The position numbers and the translations under genes are program-made. A stretch of 21,893 nucleotides of DNA from Thermococci archaeon (GTDB taxonomy: Archaea; Hadarchaeota; B88-G9), in assembly GCA_003660555.1 (NCBI GenBank), contig QMUK01000007.1, forward strand, positions 1 to 21,893, in the 5' to 3' direction. Below the pieces are notes generated by a model. That model made no database searches and was not told the DNA's origin. It saw only the letters and a list, made by a program, of their open reading frames with translations. Of the stretch, positions 6,997 through 14,002 are shown piece after piece. How positions within the stretch are numbered: position 1 is the stretch's first letter; each line of letters opens with the position of its first letter.

Positions 6997-7013
6997 CTCG
7001 CTGAAGTGGGAAC

Positions 7014-7961
7014 ATGTTGGAAGTAATACCTCTGTCCTCTGACTCTCTTGGAGTAAGGAGTATGTCCACTATCGTTAGGACTAGTAGAATTTCCGCGCAC
7101 GTAGATCCTGGTGTAGCTTTAGGGCCTAGGAGATACAACCTGAAACCAACTGAAGAGGAATTAATTGCTCTAAGAGTTCACAGAAACGCCATAATGGAAG
7201 CTTCTGCTGATGTGGAGTTGTCAATAGTCACACATTACCACTACGACCACCATCCGTTCCCGGATGACTCGGAGATGTATCGGAGATGTTTCCTCGAAAA
7301 GACTGTAATAGCGAAGGACATCTCCAAAGACATACACCAATCCGGAAAGAAAAGAGGAGAATTATTCAGGAAGAAACTAGAAGGGATTGCTTCAACAATT
7401 GAGTGGGGAGATTCAAGGGATTTCGAAATGGAGGACCTTTACATTAGGTTTTCTCCTCCAGTCTGGCACGGGGACGTTGGAAGCAGAGTTGGGAAAGTAC
7501 TAATGGTTTATTTCGAGAGTGGAAATGACTCATTCCTTTACGGAAGCGATGCACAAGGATTGGCAGACCCGAATGCTTTAGAGTGGTCTATAGAAGTAAA
7601 CCCTCGTTTAGCAGTTATAGATGGGTATCCCACTCTTTTCGTAGGATGGAGAACTAGCAAAAAGGCATTTGAGAAATCCAAGAAGAACCTAAAGGAGTTC
7701 ATTGAAAGTACCGACGTAGAGACGATTGTAATGGATCACCACATAGTCAGAGATCTGAGATACAAGGAGAAGATTTCAGACTTGATATCGTTTTCTGAGG
7801 ATCTCGGGAAGAAACTAATTACTATGGCAGAGTTCCTAGGAGTGGAGAATCTCTTCTTAGAAGCTTGGAGAAAGGAAATACACAATGGTGAACGTAAAGT
7901 AGACCTAAAGAAGTTCTTCTCTGAGTTGTCTTTGAAATCCGGGACGAATTATACCTTGTAG
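7014..7961 (+). CDS. UPF0282-family metallo-beta-lactamase-fold protein
   Basis: A 315-residue archaeal protein with the metal-binding THYHYDHH motif (73-80; HxHxDHH), a downstream WHGDVGSR histidine (about 154-161), YGSDAQG (about 174-180) and a late MDHHIVRD histidine pair. These are the four metal-ligand stations of the metallo-beta-lactamase fold. Members of UPF0282 are conserved across archaea, but no reaction is established; a phosphodiesterase or nuclease role is a fold-level guess. The length is usual for the family. The ATG at 7014 has AAGTGGG about six nt upstream. With only 17 nt after tRNA-Glu and no room for another promoter, the mRNA is probably freed by tRNA 3' processing. Confidence 0.85.
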   Translation: MLEVIPLSSDSLGVRSMSTIVRTSRISAHVDPGVALGPRRYNLKPTEEELIALRVHRNAIMEASADVELSIVTHYHYDHHPFPDDSEMYRRCFLEKTVIAKDISKDIHQSGKKRGELFRKKLEGIASTIEWGDSRDFEMEDLYIRFSPPVWHGDVGSRVGKVLMVYFESGNDSFLYGSDAQGLADPNALEWSIEVNPRLAVIDGYPTLFVGWRTSKKAFEKSKKNLKEFIESTDVETIVMDHHIVRDLRYKEKISDLISFSEDLGKKLITMAEFLGVENLFLEAWRKEIHNGERKVDLKKFFSELSLKSGTNYTL

Positions 7962-8007
7962 TTCCCCATTCAATCTAGTTCAAGAGAGAGTTGAAGTACT
8001 AATTGGT

Positions 8008-8020
8008 AAAAGTTAAATCC
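8008..8020 (+). promoter_or_regulatory. TATA box of the three-TM protein gene
   Basis: AAAAGTTAAATCC, centred ~28 bp before the ATG at 8042, implying a leaderless mRNA. No SD is seen, which fits. Confidence 0.5.
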
Positions 8021-8041
8021 AACTGAGTGTAACCCCTATTC

Positions 8042-8470
8042 ATGCCGCTGAGCGAGAGGGAATTCTTGGAAGTGCAATTCATGCTCAACCATCTTAAAGC
8101 CATGGATGACAAAACAGACGTGGTGATAAAGGCAGCAAATGGAGTCATGGCCCTAATAGTTGGAGTGATTGCCTTTCTAATGGCTTTCGCACCACAGAAA
8201 CTAGATGAACTGAGTATGATAGCAGTCTCAATACCGATAACTTCCGTGCTTCTCTCCATAATATCTTCACTCCTTCTCCTTTATCCTAAGTTCACACAGC
8301 TCGTTTTCTTTGAAAAAGAAGAGGACTTCGAGAAAATAGAGGAGAGGTACTACGCTTCTCTGAGGAAGAAAACTAAATGGATGAAGGTAACCTTGTTCTG
8401 GCTTGTTCTAGGAATAATCTCCTTCGTCTCTTGGTTCATGTCCTTGGCAATTGAGGTCGTGAGGCACTAA
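8042..8470 (+). CDS. Small three-TM membrane protein, PycTM-like layout (function unknown)
   Basis: 142 residues, not assigned to a family with certainty. A polar N-terminal helix (1-32) is followed by TM1 (about 33-50), TM2 (about 58-80), a charged cytoplasmic-type helix (EKEEDFEKIEERYYASLRKK, 91-110) and TM3 (about 114-136). The segment LKAMDDKTDVVIKAANG before and into TM1, the YPKF just after TM2, and the charged helix leading to TM3 resemble the PycTM/DUF5706 domain of Pycsar effectors, which permeabilise the membrane on sensing a cyclic nucleotide. That is pattern resemblance only: no cyclase gene is adjacent. It has its own promoter and lies 80 bp after the UPF0282 gene. Nothing links it to a known operon. 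It is a real gene by codon layout and promoter; its function is open. Confidence 0.7.
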   Translation: MPLSEREFLEVQFMLNHLKAMDDKTDVVIKAANGVMALIVGVIAFLMAFAPQKLDELSMIAVSIPITSVLLSIISSLLLLYPKFTQLVFFEKEEDFEKIEERYYASLRKKTKWMKVTLFWLVLGIISFVSWFMSLAIEVVRH

Positions 8471-8479
8471 ATTGCTTCG

Positions 8480-8832
8480 TCACAAACACTCTGAGGGTAA
8501 TTCTAGGCGAATGTAGGATCCAAATGTTCCACAATCGCAGTAAATGTCGTATTTTACTTCTATTTCCAAGTCGTCTAATTGAGAGATCTAAACGTCACGA
8601 AGTACTCGCTCGAGTGAGTGTGTTCTAGGCCTCCGACACCAAATAGAGTTTCGTGATCGGTTATAATGACTAGGTGTGAATCGTAAAAAAATACCACCAC
8701 GGAGAGACTATAAGAGACTCTCGTCGAATGCATGTTCGTGGATGTATGAGAGTAAGTGTAACCAAGTCCGAGTTACTGCGTAACAATCATCGAGAGAGTG
8801 AGGATAACCCAAATTAGTAGTCTGAACTTCAT
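8480..8832 (-). pseudogene. Broken gene for a small exported protein (in-frame stop plus frameshift)
   Basis: An ATG (8832-8830) with a strong SD, GGAGGAG, seven to eight nt upstream opens MKFRLLIWVILTLSMIVTQ, a clear signal-peptide or membrane-anchor segment, then meets TAA. The same frame continues for 65 codons in protein-like sequence (for example DSHLVIITDHETLFGVGG and EHTHSSEYFVTFRS) to a TAG at ~8580. A shift at the CTCTC run (8581-8587) restores a second segment, LDDLEIEVKYDIYCDCGTFG and on to a TGA at 8482-8480. Assembled length would be ~117 residues. A run of seven T (8686-8692, minus) lies inside and could also act as a poly-T terminator. It begins 28 nt after the secreted-protein gene on the same strand, so the two look like an operon. 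Family unknown. It fills most of the 390-bp stretch 8471-8860, where no intact gene is present. Confidence 0.5.
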
Positions 8833-8860
8833 CGGGACACTCCTCCTCTCTAATTGGAAA

Positions 8861-9946
8861 TCACAAGTTAATTAAGGAAGAGTATACTAGAGCTCCCCAG
8901 TTCCCTATTAGATCTCTTAAGCTAATTAGGTGTTCTCCTGGGGATATCAACTGATTTGAGCCAACATCTATGAGAATTGACCCATAGTGTGGTATTTCCT
9001 TGACATATATCGGGTTTATGTGCAAGTCTACTAAGAACACTCCAGATTGTGTCATTACCCCATAGGGAGGAATACTCTCTCCTTCTTCATCTGGAATGAA
9101 CTCCACTTCGATGACGTAATATACCTCCTCCGGATAATGCATTTCGTCCACTTCTCGATCCTTCCTTATTAGTTCAGATGCTCCCGGTGCTATCTGGTCT
9201 ATGTTTTGGTAAACTGCTTGTATTGGGCCAATTCCATTCCCTAATATTAATATTTTCATCCCAATTCCGTCTTCATATGCTCCTGACTGTTTCCTTCCCT
9301 CTATACAATTGTTTATGGATTGCACAGCTAAGTTTTGGTTCCCTTGGAACCAGAACCCATCTATTATTAGGACGAGGAAATCGTTGCTCCTACAAGTAGT
9401 CGGATCAGATATTTCGTCGATGAGGAGCACTTGAACCCTCTCGTGTAGTTTGTAGCCTAGAGGTGTATCTGGTACTGCATTCGCCCACAATGTCTTTTGA
9501 ATTACACTCATTGCATCTTGGGCTCTCTGTGAGTTTGGATATCCAAGATATGCTATTATGAACTCTTCCGATGCGAATCTAAAATGGGATTCTAGTCCGG
9601 GATCCCAGTAGATAAAGGTATCCTTTGCTTCTTGAGGCAACTCCTCCCAAGGTATTCCATTGGAAATTGCCCACTCTCTCAATTCGTATGAGTATTCCTC
9701 CTCTGCAATCACTTGAGGAATTGTCTCTCTACCAATCGTTTTTCTCGACTTACTAGTTTTTTCAAATGTTTGTGGCCTCTTCTCTTCTCTCAATTGAATG
9801 CTTGAAGTTGTGGAATCCTGCTTCAATCTATCATCTTCTCTTATCACGATTACACTTGGGCTGTTCATCGAGTGAATCAGGGCTGAGAGAGATATGGCCA
9901 AGGCCAATAAGACTAGGACTAAAGCTAGCCTAGACTCTTCCAACAT
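8861..9946 (-). CDS. Membrane-anchored secreted protein of unknown function
   Basis: 361 residues from the ATG at 9946. A short N-terminus MLEESR is followed by one hydrophobic segment (about 6-27) that would act as an uncleaved anchor or signal. A polar, Ser/Thr/Lys/Glu-rich linker (about 36-75) follows, then a ~280-residue mixed alpha/beta domain outside the membrane. The only two cysteines (185 in TTCRSND, 214 in NNCIEG) could form a disulfide. I do not recognise the family and see no catalytic motif. The frame is open to 9991, but that ATG lies upstream of the TATA box; the ATG at 9946 follows GGGTGAT directly and fits the promoter. The broken exported-protein gene follows it 28 nt downstream. 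Confidence 0.75.
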   Translation of the reverse strand: MLEESRLALVLVLLALAISLSALIHSMNSPSVIVIREDDRLKQDSTTSSIQLREEKRPQTFEKTSKSRKTIGRETIPQVIAEEEYSYELREWAISNGIPWEELPQEAKDTFIYWDPGLESHFRFASEEFIIAYLGYPNSQRAQDAMSVIQKTLWANAVPDTPLGYKLHERVQVLLIDEISDPTTCRSNDFLVLIIDGFWFQGNQNLAVQSINNCIEGRKQSGAYEDGIGMKILILGNGIGPIQAVYQNIDQIAPGASELIRKDREVDEMHYPEEVYYVIEVEFIPDEEGESIPPYGVMTQSGVFLVDLHINPIYVKEIPHYGSILIDVGSNQLISPGEHLISLRDLIGNWGALVYSSLINL

Positions 9947-9970
9947 ATCACCCTTTTTACCAAAGGTGGA

Positions 9971-9986
9971 TCGAGTATATATATCG
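9971..9986 (-). promoter_or_regulatory. TATA box of the secreted-protein gene
   Basis: Minus strand CCGATATATATACTCG, centred ~33 bp upstream of the ATG at 9946. This fixes the start, because the longer frame would begin upstream of the promoter. Confidence 0.65.
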
Positions 9987-10022
9987 GTCAAAACCTCGTA
10001 ATCCGAAAAGACTTCTCACGAC

Positions 10023-10042
10023 TCTCTGGGATTTTCCAGAGA
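10023..10042. repeat. Inverted repeat TCTCTGG-N6-CCAGAGA
   Basis: Two perfect 7-bp arms (10023-10029, 10036-10042) around GATTTT. It lies ~45 bp upstream of the secreted-protein TATA box and ~140 bp before tRNA-Pro. It may be an operator or a hairpin; it has no poly-T tail on the plus strand that would make it a terminator. Confidence 0.4.
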
Positions 10043-10145
10043 ATAATTCGAATGCATATTGAAAATTCAGGCCCTTTAAGTACTATGAGAAGATTTCTGA
10101 TCCTTTTGGTTGAAAGTAGGGGTTTCGTCTCTAGAGCAGAGGAAA

Positions 10146-10158
10146 GGTTTATAAAAAA
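10146..10158 (+). promoter_or_regulatory. TATA box of the tRNA-Pro/enolase unit
   Basis: GGTTTATAAAAAA, centred ~27 bp before the tRNA-Pro 5' end. It is the only good promoter visible for the whole 10179-17391 unit. Confidence 0.65.
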
Positions 10159-10178
10159 GAGCCCAAGTCCTCGACTGA

Positions 10179-10254
10179 GGGGCCGTAGGGTAGCCTGGCA
10201 TCCTCCCAGCCTGGGGCGCTGGTGACCCGGGTTCGAATCCCGGCGGCCCCACCA
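10179..10254 (+). tRNA. tRNA-Pro (GGG)
   Basis: Acceptor GGGGCCG/CGGCCCC (10179-10185/10244-10250), discriminator A10251, encoded CCA (10252-10254). The anticodon stem CCAGC/GCTGG (10206-10210/10218-10222) closes loop CTGGGGC, giving anticodon GGG. T arm CCGGG-TTCGAAT-CCCGG (10227-10243). No intron. The enolase ATG follows 13 nt later. Confidence 0.95.
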
Positions 10255-10267
10255 GGCTGGTGTTGCC

Positions 10268-11521
10268 ATGGAGCAGTTACCCATAGAAGAGGTAATAGGC
10301 AGGAAAGTGTTCGACAGTAGAGGTAGCGAAACCATAGAGGCTGAAGTATGGACTAGGGAAAGCGTAGGCAGGGCCATAGCCCCATCTGGGAAAAGCATAG
10401 GGAGAAATGAGGTAAGGGCGTTTCCAAAGGGAGGAGTGAGTGAGGCTCTAGCTAAACTCAAGAAGGACGTCTCCAGAGTACTAAAAGGAAAGAACTCTTT
10501 GAATCAGGAGGAAATAGATAGTGCGATACTGAGAGTCGATGGAACAGAAGACCTCTCTTCAATAGGGGGTAGTCTAGCATTTGCCGTTTCAATGGCAAAC
10601 CTAGAAGCGGCTAGTAACTACTGGGAAACTCCGATCTACAAATACTTGGGAGGAATAAGGGCCAGGGAATTACCATATCCTCTAGGAAACGTAGTGGGAG
10701 GAGGATCTCATACCATGTGGGGGGCAGACATACAGGAGTTCCTAGTACTGCCCACTGGAGCTGAGGACATATACCAAGCCCTAGAAACCAACATAGAAAT
10801 ACATCGCCTAGTTGGGGAGGAACTCAAGAAGTTAGACAAGACTTTCACTGGAGGGAAAGGAGACGAGGGGGCTTGGGCACCCAATTTGAAGAGCGACGAG
10901 ATACTCGAAGTCATGAGTAGGATCTGTGAGAACTATGAAAAGGACGTTGGAATGGAAGTCAGATTGGGGATAGACTTAGCTGCCTCTTCCTTGTGGAATG
11001 GGAAGCATTATCATTACAAGAGAGAAGGAATAAAGAGAAGTCCTGAAGAACAGATGGAGTACGTAATTTCCCTCATAGACGAGTATGGAGTGAAATACAT
11101 AGAGGATCCATTTCACGAGGAAGACTTCGATTCCTTCTCCACACTAACAGAAGAAAAGGGGAAGGAGGTGCTCATTTGCGGAGACGACCTATTCACAACT
11201 AACAAAGAGAGGCTCGAAACTGGTATGAAAAGAGGAGCGTGCAATTCCCTGATAATAAAGGTGAATCAGGTAGGAGTTCTCTCAAAGGCCTTGGAGACTC
11301 TAGAAGTAGCTATGTCTAGCGGATACATTCCCATAATATCCCATAGATCTGGAGAGAGCTGTGATCCTAAGATATCTCACTTGGCAGTTGGTCTCAGAAT
11401 ACCCATTGCCAAAATAGGAATACTCGGGGGCGAAAGGGTCTCCAAGGCCAATGAACTAATAAGAATTTGGGAGGATTTGGGGAGTCCGAAAATGGTTGAA
11501 CTACCTAAGCAGTTGAGGTGA
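10268..11521 (+). CDS. eno: Enolase (phosphopyruvate hydratase)
   Basis: A 417-residue enolase, converting 2-phosphoglycerate to phosphoenolpyruvate, the substrate that the PPDK of this window can interconvert with pyruvate. Active-site residues are visible: Glu200 in GKGDEGAW, Mg ligands Asp236 (GIDLAAS), Glu279 (IEDPF) and Asp306 (GDDLFT), Lys331 (KVNQVG) and His359 (SHRSGES). The mobile loop reads [11 protein letters not shown] (38-48) rather than the usual PSGASTG, keeping the Mg-binding serine. The protein is a normal archaeal length. The ATG follows GGTG by five nt and is only 13 nt from tRNA-Pro, so the mRNA is probably released by tRNA processing. Its stop overlaps the uS2 start (TGATG). 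Confidence 0.96.
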   Translation: MEQLPIEEVIGRKVFDSRGSETIEAEVWTRESVGRAIAPSGKSIGRNEVRAFPKGGVSEALAKLKKDVSRVLKGKNSLNQEEIDSAILRVDGTEDLSSIGGSLAFAVSMANLEAASNYWETPIYKYLGGIRARELPYPLGNVVGGGSHTMWGADIQEFLVLPTGAEDIYQALETNIEIHRLVGEELKKLDKTFTGGKGDEGAWAPNLKSDEILEVMSRICENYEKDVGMEVRLGIDLAASSLWNGKHYHYKREGIKRSPEEQMEYVISLIDEYGVKYIEDPFHEEDFDSFSTLTEEKGKEVLICGDDLFTTNKERLETGMKRGACNSLIIKVNQVGVLSKALETLEVAMSSGYIPIISHRSGESCDPKISHLAVGLRIPIAKIGILGGERVSKANELIRIWEDLGSPKMVELPKQLR

Positions 11522-12132
11522 TGTTCTTGGAAGGAGACACTTTACTCGCGCCAATAGACAAATATCTCAGGGCTGGTGTCCACATAGGAACCCAGCAAAA
11601 GACCAAAGACATGGAACCCTACATATATAAAGTAAGACCAGATGGCCTATATGTTTTGGACGTTAGAAAAACCGATGAGAGGATAAGAATAGTTGCCAAG
11701 TTCTTAGCCAGGTTCGATCCCAGTTCCATATTGGTGGTGTCTGCTAGGCAATACGGACATCAGCCAGTGAGGAAGTTCGCTGAAGTAATAGGAGCCAATG
11801 CCATTCCGGGGAGATATGTGCCTGGCACCCTAACGAATCCCAGCACCAAGTATTACTTGGAGCCAGAAGTGCTACTGGTCACGGATCCTAGAGCGGACTC
11901 TAATGCTTTGAACGAGGCCTCGGAAATAGGAATACCAGTTATAGCATTGTGTGACACAGACAACTTGATGAGGTTCGTTGATTTGGTAATCCCAACGAAC
12001 AACAAAGGAAGGAAGGCACTGGTCTTGGTCTACTGGTTGCTGGCTAGGCAAGTGTTAAGAGAGAGGGGAGACATACCACCGGACGGAGAACTGGAAGTAC
12101 CCGAGGAGGAATTCGAAACTAAGCTGGTGTAG
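11521..12132 (+). CDS. rpsB: Small ribosomal subunit protein uS2
   Basis: About 203 residues, archaeal/eukaryotic-type uS2 of the 30S subunit head-body junction. Signatures are [25 protein letters not shown] (split here across the N-terminus), [24 protein letters not shown], and the [26 protein letters not shown] region that is diagnostic of the family. Three starts are possible at the junction AGGTGATGTTCTTG: GTG 11518, ATG 11521 (sharing its A with the enolase stop) and TTG 11527, which lies five nt after GGTGA. I list the ATG; the TTG is equally plausible and would shorten the protein by two residues. Position between eno and memo is the common archaeal order. Confidence 0.96.
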   Translation: MFLEGDTLLAPIDKYLRAGVHIGTQQKTKDMEPYIYKVRPDGLYVLDVRKTDERIRIVAKFLARFDPSSILVVSARQYGHQPVRKFAEVIGANAIPGRYVPGTLTNPSTKYYLEPEVLLVTDPRADSNALNEASEIGIPVIALCDTDNLMRFVDLVIPTNNKGRKALVLVYWLLARQVLRERGDIPPDGELEVPEEEFETKLV

Positions 12133-12140
12133 GGATAAGA

Positions 12141-12983
12141 ATGAGGAGATATCCGGCTGTATCTGGTATGTTCTATCCTTCAGACGAAGAAAGTTTGAGA
12201 AAGGAAATAGAGAGATGTTTTAACCATGAATTAGGGCCAAGAGATAGCGAGCCTGCCCCTCCTGAGGAGATAATTGGAGGAGTCTCTCCTCACGCTGGAT
12301 ACATGTATTCTGGGCCAGTGGCTGCCCATATCTATAACAGAGTGAGGGAGAAGAATCCAGAGAGAGTGGTGATAATAGGGCCGAATCACACCGGGTGGGG
12401 TGCTGCGATCTCAGTCTATCCTGAAGGTTACTGGGTAACGCCTCTAGGAGAGATCAAAGTCTCTGAGGAACTATCTGAGGAGCTCTCTAAGAGGGCTTCA
12501 ATAGTTACCCTCGAAGAAGAAGCTCACATAAACGAACACAGTATAGAAGTTCAATTGCCATTCCTTCAGTTCTTGTTCGGCAATTCCTTCGAAATTCTTC
12601 CTATTTGCCTGATGTTCCAAGACTTGAATACTTCGATCGAGTTGGGCAAAGCGATATCTGAAATAATAGACGCTGAAAGCGACATGGTAATAGCTTCTAG
12701 CGACTTCTCGCACTATGAGCCATATGAAGTAGCTGTGAAAAAAGATAGAGAAGCAATAAATGAGATAATGAAATTGGATGAGAGAAAATTTTACGAAGTA
12801 ATCGAGGGAAAAGCAATAAGTGTCTGTGGCCCAGGAGCAATCTCTGCCTTAATGGTCTGCTCGAAGAAGCTCGGATTCGATGCACCAAACTTGTTGAAGT
12901 ATGCTAATAGCGGAGATGTAACAGGTAACCTAGGAGAAGTTGTAGGATATGCTAGTATTTCGTTTGAGAGGAAACAAAGATGA
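12141..12983 (+). CDS. MEMO-family protein
   Basis: A 280-residue MEMO-like protein, related to LigB-type dioxygenases. The three metal ligands known from human MEMO1 are all present: His51 (SPHAGYMYSG), His83 (GPNHTGWG) and Cys229 (VCGPGAIS). EHSIEVQLPFLQ (132-143) and SSDFSHYE (186-193) are further signatures. In human cells MEMO1 has been linked to iron or copper handling; the archaeal role is unknown. The gene sits in the widely conserved archaeal order uS2-memo-mvk. The ATG at 12141 is eight nt after the uS2 stop, with AGGGAT as SD. Its stop overlaps the mvk start by ATGA. Confidence 0.93.
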   Translation: MRRYPAVSGMFYPSDEESLRKEIERCFNHELGPRDSEPAPPEEIIGGVSPHAGYMYSGPVAAHIYNRVREKNPERVVIIGPNHTGWGAAISVYPEGYWVTPLGEIKVSEELSEELSKRASIVTLEEEAHINEHSIEVQLPFLQFLFGNSFEILPICLMFQDLNTSIELGKAISEIIDAESDMVIASSDFSHYEPYEVAVKKDREAINEIMKLDERKFYEVIEGKAISVCGPGAISALMVCSKKLGFDAPNLLKYANSGDVTGNLGEVVGYASISFERKQR

Positions 12984-14002
12984 AAATAAGGGCGTCTTCT
13001 CCGGGGAAAGCAATACTCTTCGGAGAACACGCCGTAGTATACGGAGAACCTGCCATAGTCACTGCAATAGATAGAAGAACCTACGTAGAGGTTGAAGACT
13101 CAAAGAACATAGAGATAACCTCGGAAGATTTGGAAGTAAAAGGAATAAGGATAAGGCCGGGAAAGAGATTCGAAACCAAGGAGGACGTCTCCTTTAGAAG
13201 GGCCTCATACATTTTCACTGCTATTAAAGTCCTAGAAGACGAAATAGGGAAGATAAATGGAGCTAGAGTTGAAATAAAGTCTGATATACCTATAGCATCA
13301 GGACTGGGATCATCTGCAGCTTTAGTGGTACCTCTAATAGCTTCCCTAGCCTTTCACTCAGGACACGAACTTAGCAAAGATGAAATTAGGAAATTAGGCT
13401 GGAGAGTTGAAGAAGAAGTCCAAGGAGCTTCCAGTGGAGTAGATACAACAATAGCAACATTTGGAGGAACGATCCTATACAGAAGAGGATCATATAAGGA
13501 GATAAGATGCAAAGTCCCTCTAGTAATAGGGTTCTCAGGCAAGGGAAGCAGTACTAAGAGAGCCCTTGAGGAAGTCAGGAGAAGAATGAGGAAGAATCCA
13601 GAGATCATCAGAGGAATAATGAGAGGAATAGGTCAAATAACAAGAAAAGCAGTAATAGCCATAAGACAAAACAATTTAGAAGATCTTGGAGAGCTAATGA
13701 ACTTGAATCAGGGCCTCCTATACTCCCTGGGAGTTTCCTCTAGGGAATTGGATTCCATGATTAGGTGTTCCTTGGAAGCGGGTGCCTTGGGTGCTAAGAT
13801 AACCGGAGCCGGTATGGGTGGCTGTGTAATAGCTATACCGAACAGAAATGAGGTTAGAGTCGGTATTAGATTGGGGGGAGGAATCCCAATACCTGTCAGG
13901 ACTGGAGAGAGGGGATTGGAAATTGAAAGTGTTGAAGATCGGGGGAAGCGTAATAACAAGGAAGAAGGAGGGGAAAGGGGAGGTAAAAGAAGGAGTGGTT
14001 AA
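12980..14002 (+). CDS. mvk: Mevalonate kinase
   Basis: A 340-residue GHMP kinase that phosphorylates mevalonate, starting the phosphorylation steps toward isopentenyl diphosphate. Motifs: SPGKAILFGEHAVVYG (7-22), the ATP loop IASGLGSSAA (105-114), the catalytic-type Asp in GASSGVDTT and the C-terminal KITGAGMGGC. The family usually ends around the GLEIESVED position; here the frame continues ~20 residues (Arg/Lys/Gly/Glu-rich) through the start of ipk, so the two genes overlap by 80 nt. The tail may be real or reflect a lost stop or a sequence error. The ATG overlaps the memo stop by four bases (ATGA), which couples translation. Confidence 0.95.
   Translation: MKIRASSPGKAILFGEHAVVYGEPAIVTAIDRRTYVEVEDSKNIEITSEDLEVKGIRIRPGKRFETKEDVSFRRASYIFTAIKVLEDEIGKINGARVEIKSDIPIASGLGSSAALVVPLIASLAFHSGHELSKDEIRKLGWRVEEEVQGASSGVDTTIATFGGTILYRRGSYKEIRCKVPLVIGFSGKGSSTKRALEEVRRRMRKNPEIIRGIMRGIGQITRKAVIAIRQNNLEDLGELMNLNQGLLYSLGVSSRELDSMIRCSLEAGALGAKITGAGMGGCVIAIPNRNEVRVGIRLGGGIPIPVRTGERGLEIESVEDRGKRNNKEEGGERGGKRRSG

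Noticed and set aside
6687-7138. Minus-strand ORFs with PAGIRTRVSGSKG-type sequence over tRNA-Glu
   Set aside because: This is the well-known antisense translation of a tRNA T arm, not a protein.
8604-8619. Near-palindrome ACTCGCTCGAGTGAGT as an operator or hairpin
   Set aside because: It lies inside the protein-like part of the broken exported gene (HTHSSEY codons) and has no loop for a hairpin; chance is a sufficient explanation.
6966-10244. A 21-bp identical stretch in the T arms of tRNA-Glu (6966-6986) and tRNA-Pro (10224-10244), as possible att sites flanking the orphan-gene pocket
   Set aside because: It is the conserved T-arm sequence expected from tRNA structure; no integrase or partial tRNA copy lies between them.
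9988-10461. Minus-strand ORF across tRNA-Pro and the enolase start
   Set aside because: It is antisense to tRNA-Pro and eno and its product is a Pro/Ser/Leu-rich shadow.
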